Part shown: piece after piece, positions 34,014 to 45,300 of the stretch | How positions within the stretch are numbered: position 1 is the stretch's first letter | Layout: every line of letters begins with the position of its first letter | Assembly (NCBI RefSeq): GCF_030867145.1 | Contig: NC_134440.1 | Coordinates: 4,278,001 to 4,342,000, forward strand | Direction: 5' to 3' | DNA: 64,000 bases | From: Opisthocomus hoazin | Lineage: Eukaryota; Chordata; Aves; Opisthocomiformes; Opisthocomidae | Translations under genes and position numbers: made by a program | Notes under the pieces: generated by a model | The model's input: the letters and a program-made list of their open reading frames with translations, nothing else | Told to the model about the DNA's origin: nothing | The model's database searches: none

Positions 34014-37000
34014 AATCCGGATGAAGTCAGTTAAAAAAAGCTTTTCTTACACTTTTTTATGCTTTCTTGAGCCTGCAATACTGGATGGATTCAGGGATCA
34101 CAAGCAGTCCCAGCTGGGTGCAGTGGAGGACAGTTTACACGTACCTGCTTCAGAACAGGCAGGCAGCAACCTGTGCTTTGTGCAATAAATCGGAGTGCTG
34201 CTCCCGCTCATGCCGCCTTCTCCGCTGCAGTTCCTGGCCTGACACGTATGGCATCTACCTGTGCACGTGATTCGCTGTCCTTCTTGTCAGGGGGAGATCA
34301 CATTAACACGGATGTTAAAACCAAATAAATACTGAAAGAAATTTAAAACAAAAATAGCATTTCAGAGGCTGTGTTCCATTCCCACCACCCACCACCATTT
34401 ATAACTAATTTGGGCTTTGTTATATTCTCTCGCCCAGTGACAGATAAATACTAAACTCCACTGGTTAACAATAATCACCCTAATTATGCCAAGATGACAT
34501 TTACAATGCAGGCAATTGCTAATCCATTACCTCACTCTGCTGAATACTAGAACACTCAAATTAAAAGTTATTCACCCACAAAGAACAATGTTTTAGTAGC
34601 TGACACAGCTTAGTAAAGGAATTTATTAAGGTAATTTGCAGTTTTCCCATAAATAAAACATTCTAGAGTTCCCCCGTCCTCCCCCCCTTCCCCCAAAATA
34701 ATCTTTTGTGATAAATCTCTTTTTTTTTTCTTCTTGTGTCGTGTGGTTAAAAGAATAATAGTTGAAAGTGTCAGACAGAGTTACGTATTTAAATTTGCTT
34801 ACCTTAAAGACAATAGCGAGCTTCTCTTGCATCCCTTCAGGTTCTTTTTGGAGAACTGGTTTGTGATGTGCAGAAAGTCACTGCGGTAAAACCTTTGCCA
34901 GCATGGGGTTTCGATGAAACCTAGTGAAGGTTCTGAATGCATCGGGGAGTTGTGACCAGCGCTGAGATTTGCAGTGTGTAGTGGTCGATGGTCCAGCGTG
35001 ATAAACCAGAGGGGGCTGGCAGGATGCTTTGGCCCTCATCAGAGAGATGCTGAGGAGGAAGCAAAAGGGCTGTGAGTCTCCCTAAGCATGGGCTTCAACT
35101 CCAGCACAGGGCTAAATGCTGAGGCCTCTGCTTATGTGACATCCCAAACCAAAGCCAAACAAGAACTCAAACGGCGCTGGCCATGTATCCTAGCCCATGG
35201 TGAGCAGCAGTGGCGTGGGGAGAAGGCATACACCTGGAGGTTTATTCTAGTAGCTGGAGGCCTTTTTCTTTCAGTGATCTCTTCTTGATTCTTTTCCCAG
35301 CATTAAAACACTCACGAAAGGGGAAAATACCCCTCAGGAAGGGAGGGAGTCCCACTGACAAATATTAATGGAGGGAGGAAACGGTTAAACAGACACACAA
35401 GAATCAGAGCTGAGTTTCATTGCACCCCCTGAGCAGCCCCTTGCACCTGGTGCTGGCAAAGCCTCTGCCAGCAGCAGATCCAGCTAAAAGATGGAGCAGG
35501 AAGGGATTTTGGGGGGTTTGGTTTTACTGTTATCACAGCAGCTATGGCCAAAGCTATTTGCAATAAAGCAGCAAGTCACAGCAAGCCAGGAGTCCCTGCT
35601 AGCCCATCCCCGCTCTGTGCTGACCACCTGCAGCAGCAAAGGCAGCATCCCTCGGGGTGCCAGCGTCAGCCGAGGTGCACAGCGGGCCCCAGCCCTCCGC
35701 GGAACGAGCAGCTTGCAGGGGAAGCTGGGTGTTTGGGGCAGCAGCCGCAGACGGATCACTGCCTGCTCCGGAGATGGCTACAGGACTTGGAGCGGAGCTG
35801 CCATACATCTGCGTCTCTCGCACAGACCTTCTCTTTCTGCCCAGGCATTTCATCCCAGTGCTTAAAAAAAAAAATAACGTGAGCCATTTCTGTGAGATGT
35901 TAAAGCCCTGGCAGCTGGGCTGGAGCAGTAGCTCAGGGTGGGGAGCAGATGTCCAGGGACCTGGTCAAACAGCCTCGTGCACGTACAGCTGAGCTCTCCA
36001 GCACGGACACCCTGGGTCTCTCCCGTCTCAGACGTGTTAGATTTACTCTGTTTATGCAGGTTGTCATTGTGGGAAATGAACTGTGACTCCACATTGTTCT
36101 GCCCCATCCGTGCAAGCCATGGTGTATGTGACCATAATGACCAGCATTTGGGATAAAAGAGCGAGCCCTGCTTTATTCTGTGCTACTCCACAGTGATTCT
36201 GCCCCTGGCAGGGTTTTTCCTGAAGAGGGAAACATCTGGCTCTCTGCTTTTTGGACCAAAAGTGCTTGCAGCATTCAGGAGCAGCGCTGAAGCGGTGCGT
36301 ACGCAGCCATGCACCCCACAAGCTTTGCATACAGCCACTCTGGTTCAGTTCCTCGCTGCGTGACGCTCTCTCAGGGGTAGCTTGGATGCTTCTGTCTGAC
36401 GCAGACACATCGCAGGAAGGCAGCTCTCGTAAACAAGGATCCGCAAGCCTTGTAATCACCACTACTCCTTCTCCCCTGGCTCAGTTAAGAGACAGTGTTT
36501 TCCTGCTCACCCGCTCTGCTTTTATTTGCTCTGTCTCATGCTGCATCTCATGCTTCTGCGGATTTTTTCCTGCCCTTCTTTCTATGGCTGAATGTTACCA
36601 TTAGCATTGGTAATAGGCTAAAAATTATAATTAATAGGCTATTAATTAATAACTAACTAGCCTCCACTCCAGCCCCGAGCTCTGGGCTCTGTGCAGACAC
36701 CCAGGGCAGGAACGAGACAACTCCAGAGCTGTTCCTGGCAACATGGGAGGTGTTTTCAAGAAAAGGCCTCACTGCAAAGGAAATCTGAGTGAGGAAAAGG
36801 TGTGCCATAAAAGACAAATCTTTAAAATGCACACTGAACCTCATGTGGGGGTGCTTCTATTTGGAGATAAAATGATGTTAATTTGAATGAGCTTTATTCC
36901 TTCCCAAGGAGGGTAAACGAAGCCTGATTAAAGCCACTTGAATTCTGAATAAGAGAGTCTGCCTGGGGAGTTAATGGCCAGTAACAGGCAGCAAACAAAG

Positions 37001-38126
37001 CCGGGTAATGCTTGTCACAGCAGGGTTCAAACTTCAGCATATAGCTTCTTATGATCTGAAAACTATATTTCATCTCAACATATAAAGTGACAACTCCAAT
37101 TTGTACCGACACATCAAGACAGTAATATAAGCCACTCTGCTTGTTCCTGTTCAAGGCCATGCAGGGCCATAAGTACACAAGTGTGGGGGTAACAACAGAT
37201 CAGAGGAGAATAAGTTCTAACGATGGCTTGGAGGGACGCAGTGACACCTCCACCTCAGCTCCGCTGGCTCACCCAGGTCTGGACCACATCATCCTCCAAC
37301 TATCAAAAATCACATCTTTAGTAAATGCAGAAGCTTGCTGAGCTCACTCACACCAGTTGTAACTACAGCTCCAATTCTCATTGTAATTCCTCACCTATTT
37401 TCCTCTTTTCCAATCTCTTGCCATAAATCCAGTTTTTCATTTCCCCTTTTGCCCCCTACCAAATTCCTGCCCAGTCGAACCCAGTAGCTCTCTGGCTCAG
37501 ACGTTTCCCTTCTGACAGAAAGCTCAGCCAGCATTTCAGTGGTCATTCAGCTCCGCCTCCGGCCTCCCACCTCCCTCCCCAGTTTCAACCATCAGATCTG
37601 AACCCAGAGTCATGAACGCTTCAGCACTGGAGCTGAAGGTACGACTACGACTCTTCTCTACACGCACCGGAGCAGAGGGAGGCAATGTGCTGGCCAGAGG
37701 GTGAAAGCATTTGTCCCAGAGCCCAGCATCTATTTATAAGGAAAGGAGAAGGCTCTGCCAGCATGGAATACTTCCTTATTTTCTCTGATTACAAATCTGG
37801 ATTTTGGTGGGAAGAAGCACCGCAACTCTGTGTGTTTGACCCCCACTTAGCCTCTGACATTAGCAATGCAGAAAATTCACCGTCCCACCAAAACAGGGAA
37901 ACTGTAACTGCATCTCCACTGACAGATGCTGGTTGTTGAACTGTGAGGAGCAACAGGGGATTTCTTGCTCTCTGTTCTTAAAGGCACAGAAAGATGGAGC
38001 TCTCTTGTTCCTCACTGACCACAATTATTTTCTGTCTTTTCCATTTTGAGCTGCATAACTCTTCTCTTGCCAAGCTTCCACTTTTACTGGACAGTGCCTT
38101 GTTCTCTTACTGAGGGTACACGAAGT

Positions 38127-38180
38127 GGTGGAAAAGAAAGAATGAAAGAAAGAGGGAGGGAGAGAGGGAGGGAGGAATGA
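38127..38180. repeat. GA-rich purine tract
   Basis: A nearly pure purine stretch (GTGGAAAAGAAAGAATGAAAG, then AGGGAGGGAGAGAGGGAGGG). It is capable of triplex (H-DNA) formation and prone to length change. Confidence 0.75.
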
Positions 38181-38259
38181 ATAACATTAAAATCAACAGT
38201 TTCCCTTCCTCTCATTTCAGGTCAGAAAAAGTCTTCCCAACTTTATGAAAGGCATATTG

Positions 38260-38275
38260 AAAAAAAAAAAAAAAA
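38260..38275. repeat. Poly-A tract, 16 bp
   Basis: An uninterrupted run of 16 A after GGCATATTG. No retrotransposon body is recognised upstream, so it is called a simple repeat. Confidence 0.85.
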
Positions 38276-41149
38276 TCAGTAAATTCATGAACATGCAGTT
38301 ATTACTTAGCAGACAAATTACATTTCTTCCGAAATGTTCCAAAATGCATTCATTTTCAGAGTACATTACTTTCATAATACTGTGTGGAACATTAAATGAG
38401 AATTTCCCCGACTTGGCTACAGAGCACATTTTTATATTTCGTAGTCTGACACAGAGCCCAGGGTAACTAATGAAAATCTTTTCGAAAAGTGACAATCTTG
38501 TCTAGCAGCCTCGCCTGTTGAAGAGATTGCAACATAAAACAGATGAGTGCCCTGCTTGACAGCTAATTGTGTCGGGCTTAATTACAACAAGCAGAATTTA
38601 ATCGGCTGTGCAGTGCAGTTTTTTAGGATGGGGGAACCATCTGGAATGTACCTTGCTCCTAGGCTGATGGAGGGGCGGGCATCGCTGGATTTCAAAGACA
38701 GGGGAGCAACTGTGCACGGATTTAAATGCAGAAGAAGTTCCTTCCTTAGTGTATTTCATTTGAGCCATTTGATGAATTTCAGAGATATTTATGCAAACCT
38801 GCACACTGTTGCCTCATGAAGACAAGGTTTTGGAAACCTTCCCAGGCTCAATTTGATGAGCCTCGTTCCCCTCCGTGGCCCGGTGCTGTGGCCAGACCTC
38901 GACACAGAGCTGTCGAGTTTCACATATTGAGTCACTCTCTCTGTCCCTTGCCTCGCAAGCTCCACCACGATGCCTGCCTCTCTCCCTGCCCCTGTGATCC
39001 TCTGGCTGGCCCTGTCAGGTGTGAGCAGTCCCAACGTGGGACAGAGCTCTGCTGTAGCCAAGGGAAAGTGCTGCAAAACCACATTTCTCAGGGACATCTT
39101 GGTGTTGCTGGTCTGTCCTGCTTTGCAGCCTGGCACGAGGGTCCTGCGCACCAGAACAGCAGAAGCTAGAGAGCTCTGTTTATGTTGGCATGAAAATATT
39201 TGAAAGGCAAGAGCCCAAGCCAGGAATCTCCAGGCTTTCAGCAGTAGGGGAGAGACAGGAGGGAAGAATCAGCCCTTTGCAATGTTATATATCTCCCTTT
39301 GAGGCTCAGCGTCCACACTCAGGCAATATAGGCCGGGGAGTGCTCCAGTGCTGACCCTGGCGAGGCTGACACCATCTCCTGCTGGACTTGGGTGGGAATA
39401 GGCTATCGATAACAGACCAACTCCCTGAACTGCAGGCTAAACCAGTCCTGCATTTTCTCCCCCTGAATAGATGTAATACATAGCTATTAAAATAGTCCTT
39501 TGTCATGTCAGAACAAGGAAGAATGAAACATGCATTTCAAAGCCTTTGAAACAACAACAACAAAAGGCTCTTGCTAGCACAGGAATCCTTCCGAACCGCA
39601 TGGCCAGCAATAGCTGCGTGCCCACAGCTGGTCCCTGCAGGCAGGAACAGGGCTGCTCCGGACCCTGGGAGCCTGGCAGCCAGGCCTGGGAGTGAGCAGG
39701 GCCTGGCTCCAGACTGCCCTCACTCTTGCACAAACCTATCAATGCTGGTGCAGTGGGGATTTGGCTACAGCTGCCCCAGCCTGCAACGTGACGGCATTGG
39801 CCAGGCAAAGAATTAATCACTGCAAAATTTCAGGACAAAGTCTTTCACAAAAGACACCTCTGAGCTCCCTGTGTCTGCAGTGTGCAGATAGGTTCCTCAC
39901 TTCAGAGGTGTTTTATCCAGGAGTCTTTGCTGCTGGGTAAGCAGCTGTACCTGCAAGAGTTCTGAGCCCTCGGTGTCTATCCACTGCTGTTTCCACCCAC
40001 CAAGAGTCGGCTGAGCAAGGCCTCTCCGGAGGGAGCCCCAGCGGGGAACTCGCAGGATCTAACAACCTGCAGCACAGTCCTCCTGTCCTCTCCCATGCCT
40101 GCCTGTTTAACTCCCCACCTTCCTCGCCGCTCCGTGCCTTGGCATCACCCGCTGGGCCCTTCCCTTTGCGGCTGCTTGTGCAGGGCTGGTTGCTATTCCT
40201 GACCACGGGGCTCTAATCTGCTTCCCAACTCCAGCTGCTTCTTTTGCCTTCGCTCTGCTGTGAAGTTCCTCCACCTCACACAGAGCTTTTCTTGGTGTAA
40301 TTGACTTGAGGCATCTTCCTCCTTTATTCTGTTCCCCTGTCCATCTTACCCAGCCTTCTACAGTTTGATCTCAGAGAGGCTGCTGAGCTCCCTGCTGTGC
40401 TGACGTTTCTCCCACACCTCCCATCTCCTCGGTGCGGATGGAGTCATGGACAATCGCAGTGTGGCATCAGAGTGGTGTTTGTGCCTCCCCTTCCCTGCCG
40501 CTGCATTTTGGCCCAGCAGTGCAGTCAGGGAATGACCCCTCTGCACTGAGCAGAAGGAAGACTCCATGGCATCTTGCACAGCGCAGGATTTTTGGGAGCT
40601 GTAGGACAGTCCAGGTGAGTGCCCTTCATTTTCAGTGCTAAGTTTGGGCTCAGCAGGGGCTCCATCCACAGACTCATAGCAGATCCAGGTGGGCTTCAGG
40701 CTGTTTTTGTGGTTTTTTATACCTGGGGCACCTGAGAGAGTCCTTAGGACGGTGGAGGGAAGACATTGCTGAGCCTGGGAAGAAATACACTGGCTCCAGG
40801 CTCTTGTCGTGTTTGCATATCCACCCCAGCACGTCTGCACCCCTCTCTCAGAGGCTGCTCTGGATTTACTTGGAAGGAAACCAGGAGAAGAATTTAGCCC
40901 AGGCTCTATGTTCCTTAGCCTTACACTGAATACGTGGAAGCAAAACCACTGTGCAGCCATCGCTTCCCCCTCAAATGCTGCTCTGGGTCTGCTGCAGGGA
41001 CTCCCAACTCTGCCCAACGCACGGTACGGGGAACTGCAGCACGTGGTGGGGGGTTGTGTGCCTCGACAGCCTTTACAGCCTGTCCATGAACAAGCAGCAC
41101 AACCCACTGGTTACAGCCGACTGGCAGCACCTGCAACACTTGGGTTCGT

Positions 41150-41240
41150 TCCCAGACTTCTCATATGACCTTGAGCAAATCGCTTGACCTTATATTTTTT
41201 TGCCCCCTTTTTTCAAATGAGAGGAATGAGACCATCTGTA
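41150..41240 (+). repeat. Old MIR-type SINE core
   Basis: CCTTGAGCAAATCGCTTGAC, then a degraded pyrimidine stretch and TTCAAATGAGAGGAATGAGA, match the MIR core (ccttgggcaagtcacttaac ... aaaatgggaataa). It is diverged. Confidence 0.5.
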
Positions 41241-41384
41241 GCAAAAAGCTCCGAGATCTCTAGAGAAACAGCTCCTGCATCCCACATTCATTGCAAAATC
41301 TTCCTTCTGTTTCTTCCCCTCTCTCCTCTGTAATTTTCAAGCCAATAATCATTAGCCATCCCCCAGCGAGCTCTCCCCCCTGGC

Positions 41385-41525
41385 AATTAGTATCTATTAT
41401 GCCCATTTTACAACTGCAAAAACCAAAAGGCAAGGTCAGCCACTGGCAGACTAGAAGTCAGAGGCAGGGAGGGAATGAGAAGATCCCATTTTCCATACCA
41501 GCATCCCTGCTTTGACCACTAGACC
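41385..41525 (-). repeat. Old MIR-type SINE, reverse orientation
   Basis: TATTATGCCCATTTTACAAC, then AAGGCAAGGTCAGCCACTGG, and at the end CCCTGCTTTGACCACTAGAC. These are the classical words of the reversed MIR-like consensus (cccattttacag ... caaggtca ... ctctgaccactagacc). It is a second insertion close to the + strand copy at 41150. Confidence 0.6.
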
Positions 41526-41887
41526 TTGCTACACTCAGAAAACATATCAGGGAAAGCCAGACGACAAGCATTGTCCACAGCGCTAATCTTCAGAGGACCA
41601 TATTAGTGCAATTTGATGTCAAGACGCCTTATCTATCATGAAGCAAAAAGTAAGATTAAAGGACTGGAGTTACAAGTGCCTTTTTGTTTGCACTAACTGG
41701 TGGAGTATCTGTTTAGAAAACAGAGGCTTTCAATCTAAATTGCTGTCACGTTTGCCATACAGGAGTAGATTGGTCTCAGCACCCTTATTAAAAATACTAC
41801 TAGCATTCTACAGCAGCTCCTTGAAACTCTGCAGCTCTCGATAATGAGGCTGCAAAGTGGATACTGAACACCATACACTGATTACTA

Positions 41888-41966
41888 CTATCCTGGCGTA
41901 AATCTGAAGCAGCTTTCTCCATGCCAGTGGAATAATTCCTGGATTTACACCAGAACCCAAAGCCAG
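41888..41966. repeat. Old palindromic TTTACACCAG-type repeat
   Basis: The left arm CCTGGCGTAAATC (41891-41903) and the right arm GGATTTACACCAG (41941-41953) are inverted copies with few mismatches around a diverged centre. A further arm (CACACCAGTGTAAA) occurs at about 42098-42111. It is the same family as 7685 and 23105. Confidence 0.5.
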
Positions 41967-42188
41967 GGACCTGCTTGTGTTCCCCACCCTCCTTGCACCA
42001 ACTCAGCTGCAGCACGTTTTCTGCAGAGCCGCCGTGGAGCTGCACAGATCTGCACTAGATGAAACTGCCCCCAGCTTGTCACACTAAAACTGATATTCAC
42101 ACCAGTGTAAAGGACAGTCAGAATACAGTCCTTTCAACCGTGTCATATCTCGGTGAGGTATTACTTCAGAACAGCCCTGAAATGCCTG

Positions 42189-42316
42189 GGGAGAAGAAAG
42201 AAGGAAGGTAGAAGAACACTAGTTTAAAAAGAAAAAAAAGAAAAAAAAAAGAGATAAAAAGGGAAAAAAGAAAGGGGATGCAGTAGGAGAGATGCAAAAA
42301 AGAAAGGCAAGGAGGA
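42189..42316. repeat. Purine-rich (A/G) low-complexity tract
   Basis: About 130 bp of mostly A and G with long A-runs at 42225-42250 and GGAGAGATGC-like interruptions. A microsatellite-like region with no coding content. Confidence 0.75.
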
Positions 42317-45300
42317 GTATGGGGCAGAGCATTATCAAAGGCTTTCGTTGTGTGCTTAATGATGCTTTAATCCCATAATGACATGGAGGCGCACGAACAC
42401 GAATATGGAAGGCAGGTACAGCCAGGATCAAACACGCTTGGGTTTTTTGTGTTTCCACCTGAAATGCATCCAAAACACACTGTCAAATAGTGTTTGCTAT
42501 GCTTGTCTCTTGCTTGCCGCTACTCTGCCTGGCAGCTACACTGACACTGCTCCAGCAACAGGGTGAGGGAGGGAAAAGGGACTGCAAACTTCCTTGGGGA
42601 AGAGGATAATAACCATAACACAGATCAGTATCCTCCTGAGACCGCCGGCTTCGCTGCTAGCAACAACGGCCCCGCAGATGGCAGTGGCAAGTTAAAATCC
42701 AGCCAGCTCAGCTCTCCGCTTCCCATGGCAGCCTACATGTCTCAGCAGATACAGCTCCTCCAATATCGGCAAAACCGACAACTTTCACCTGGCCCACGCT
42801 GGTTATCTTCTTGCTTCAAGGGAAAGATTTCCTTTCCATTTTCTTTTCTTCCCCAGGCTTGCTTTAGAGGTGAGCTGAGGCCGTTGGCAGAGCTGTAGCG
42901 CTGGGAGGTGCCGGGAGGCAATGGAAGAGGGGGACATGGAGCTGTGACGGGTGGCAACTTGGAGACATGTAGGCAATACTGGGGGACCAGAGAGGAGCAG
43001 AGCGAGGTAGGGAGGGGAGCAGATGGAGGAGGATGCAGCTTAGCTGGGCAAGGGGAACATCCCTTCTCATTGGCACTCCTGCAAGCTCTGGGGTAAAGCC
43101 CAGGCTCCCTGTGGCCCTGGGAGCAGCGTGGATGAGAGGCTACCGCTTATTGCTGTGTATTTATTTGCATGGTGTCATGAGAGCACAGGGGACTTTATAA
43201 GAGCAGGAAAATGGAGCCCCTGCCTTTAAGCACTTTGCAACTCAGCAAGGAGAGAGAAGATTAATATGAGCTGGTGCTTTGGAGGGCAGCAGGGAGACAA
43301 AGTGCAGGAGGGGGACTTATATCATCAAGGCATGGAAACAGGAGGTGAGCACAGGGAACTTACGGGGGCAGGAACTACATATCTTGACTTTAAGCAGCAG
43401 AATGTTGCATTGCAGTATGCTTTCTTACCTGTTCGTTGTTCACATTTCCAGCAGGAAAAATAATAATTCTTGAGTTTAACTCCAGCAAGTTCAGTGGGAA
43501 GGGCAAAAATCTGCATTCCTTTCCCTTTAATTGAAGCTCACAGCTCAGCAAGACACTAAAGAGTGTATTTTCTTCTCTGGAGCTCTCACTTCACAGGGGA
43601 AAAATGGGACTCTGTAGCACTTTGGATTTCCTTGCCCTGTACCCTCCAGGACACATGGTGACACTGAGTAACTCGAGAGCTGAGTGCAGAGGTCCCTGCC
43701 CTAGGTTTAAACTTTGCAGCGTGGATGCGTATCTGGATGGAGCCATGCCACTGCGCAGACTCAGGGCAAGCTTCAGGGTCCCTGCAGTTCTTATGCCAGA
43801 CCCCACAGTGTGAAAGAGGCAACTCCTCCGATTTGTTCTGAAGCTGCCACCAGGGACACCACACCCAGAAAAGCCCTGCCATCACCTGTAACCAAGGGTG
43901 TATTTGAATTCTGGCTCCTTGCAAGAGCAGCATGGACATTCAGAGCCCAATTCCTACCCTGTCCTTCCATGCTTGTACATGTGACCAGTTTTCCCACACT
44001 GGGTGTACAGCTTCTTCTGTGGCTGCTTGGACAACAATAAACCACCAGCTTCCTTGCAAAGCCAATTAAGTAGAAGATGTGAACTCCTGCCTGACTTTAA
44101 CAAGGTGAATTGCCTTGATGTCCTCATGGGCACTCTGCGAAGGGGAGGTGGCCTCTAGGTGGGCATATCTGGATTCCTCCTGTTCCCACATTGTGCTCTC
44201 TATGGTATCAGGACTGGCCCTTTGGCCACTTGCTCTTGTTCTGCAGCTTGGCCATTTCCTCACTGAGCAGCCATTTGACCTTCAGGCATGCTCTGCATAC
44301 TCAACATCTTGGGTTTAAATGAGGTAAAAGATTAAGTATGTAATGTGTGAGTTGATTCCAGGCTGCCAGAGCTGGGAAGGGAGCAAGGAGATATTAACAT
44401 TAATCAATCACTCATTGCGTTATCGTCAAAGTTGAGCAAAATTACTCCAGAGAGTCTGCTGCTATGGGAGATCCACTGAAATACTGGGAAATCCTGGCCA
44501 CTGGTGTTAGCCTGAGTGTTCCCTGCTCCCAGCCTTGACGTTGCTGGTGAAGATGGCTCCTTTGAAAGGCCCTTTTACTCCCTTAGTCTTCCCCTCCATA
44601 CTCTTTTGTCATCTGCTTCTCCTCTCTCATCCTCTCCTTCTTGCTGATGAACGATGGATCTCTCGACTTCATGTTTCCAGGGTAACGAAAAGAAGTTTCC
44701 CTCCAGCCCAGAGGTAGAACAAACCCATTCTGCTGGAAAATTCAAAGCAAGGATTAAAATTTATAAAACAGCACACGGCCTAGTGCAGCATCTCTCATTC
44801 CTGCCAATTCATCCAAATCGCCGCATATAAGCAGCAAAGCTGGGGCCACCTGCACGGGATTACTCAGTGGGTCCCTCGTGGCACTGGAGAGCCAGCGCTC
44901 GCCGGCAACGGACAGAGAGAATTTTGTATGCGGAGGCTACTGGCCGCCAGCGGGTCCCATGGCTCCCTCTAAATCAGTCTGCGCTCCTTTGACAAATGAT
45001 ACTGGTGGATCCAGACACAGTCTGGAGGAGGAAGAGAGCAGCTTTATTTTTAATGATGATTCTGGATCTCCGAGTTGGCCTGCTTGATCCTGTCCTGCCT
45101 GATCTGGCAGCACTAAAGACGAGGGGCAGCAAGGAAGAATAAGCAGAACAGCTTATGGCCAAGTAAGAGTTTAAGTATTCTTTAAGCAGGACGTGGTCTG
45201 GGTCTATCGGTTCCCCGAGAACCCTGTACAACAAAAGTTAGTGATCTCCTGAGGCGCCAACTGGAGATACAATGGTCTGGAGCAAATGACTTCACGACTT

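Larger units (their letters stand above)
34014..41149. other. Non-coding stretch with motif-dense AT-rich blocks
   Basis: No exon recognised. Notable parts are an AT-rich homeodomain-like block at 34380-34640, a CpG-richer block at about 35640-35780 (open in several frames of both strands, so not taken as coding), a very AT-rich patch at 36600-36660 and a motif-dense block at 38495-38612. The 249-codon minus frame at 40358-41107 has no domain and is opposed by long + frames. Confidence 0.4.

Noticed and set aside
35926..35960. tRNA A-box-like GTAGCTCAGGGTGGGGAGCA
   Set aside because: No B-box (GGTTCGA-type) and no cloverleaf can be drawn downstream.
35491..35992. Several overlapping frames over 100 codons on both strands
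   Set aside because: A GC-rich block lacking stop codons in many frames. No domain, no exon-like boundaries.
40358..41107. 249-codon minus frame
   Set aside because: No domain or motif, unremarkable composition, and long + frames overlap the same bases.
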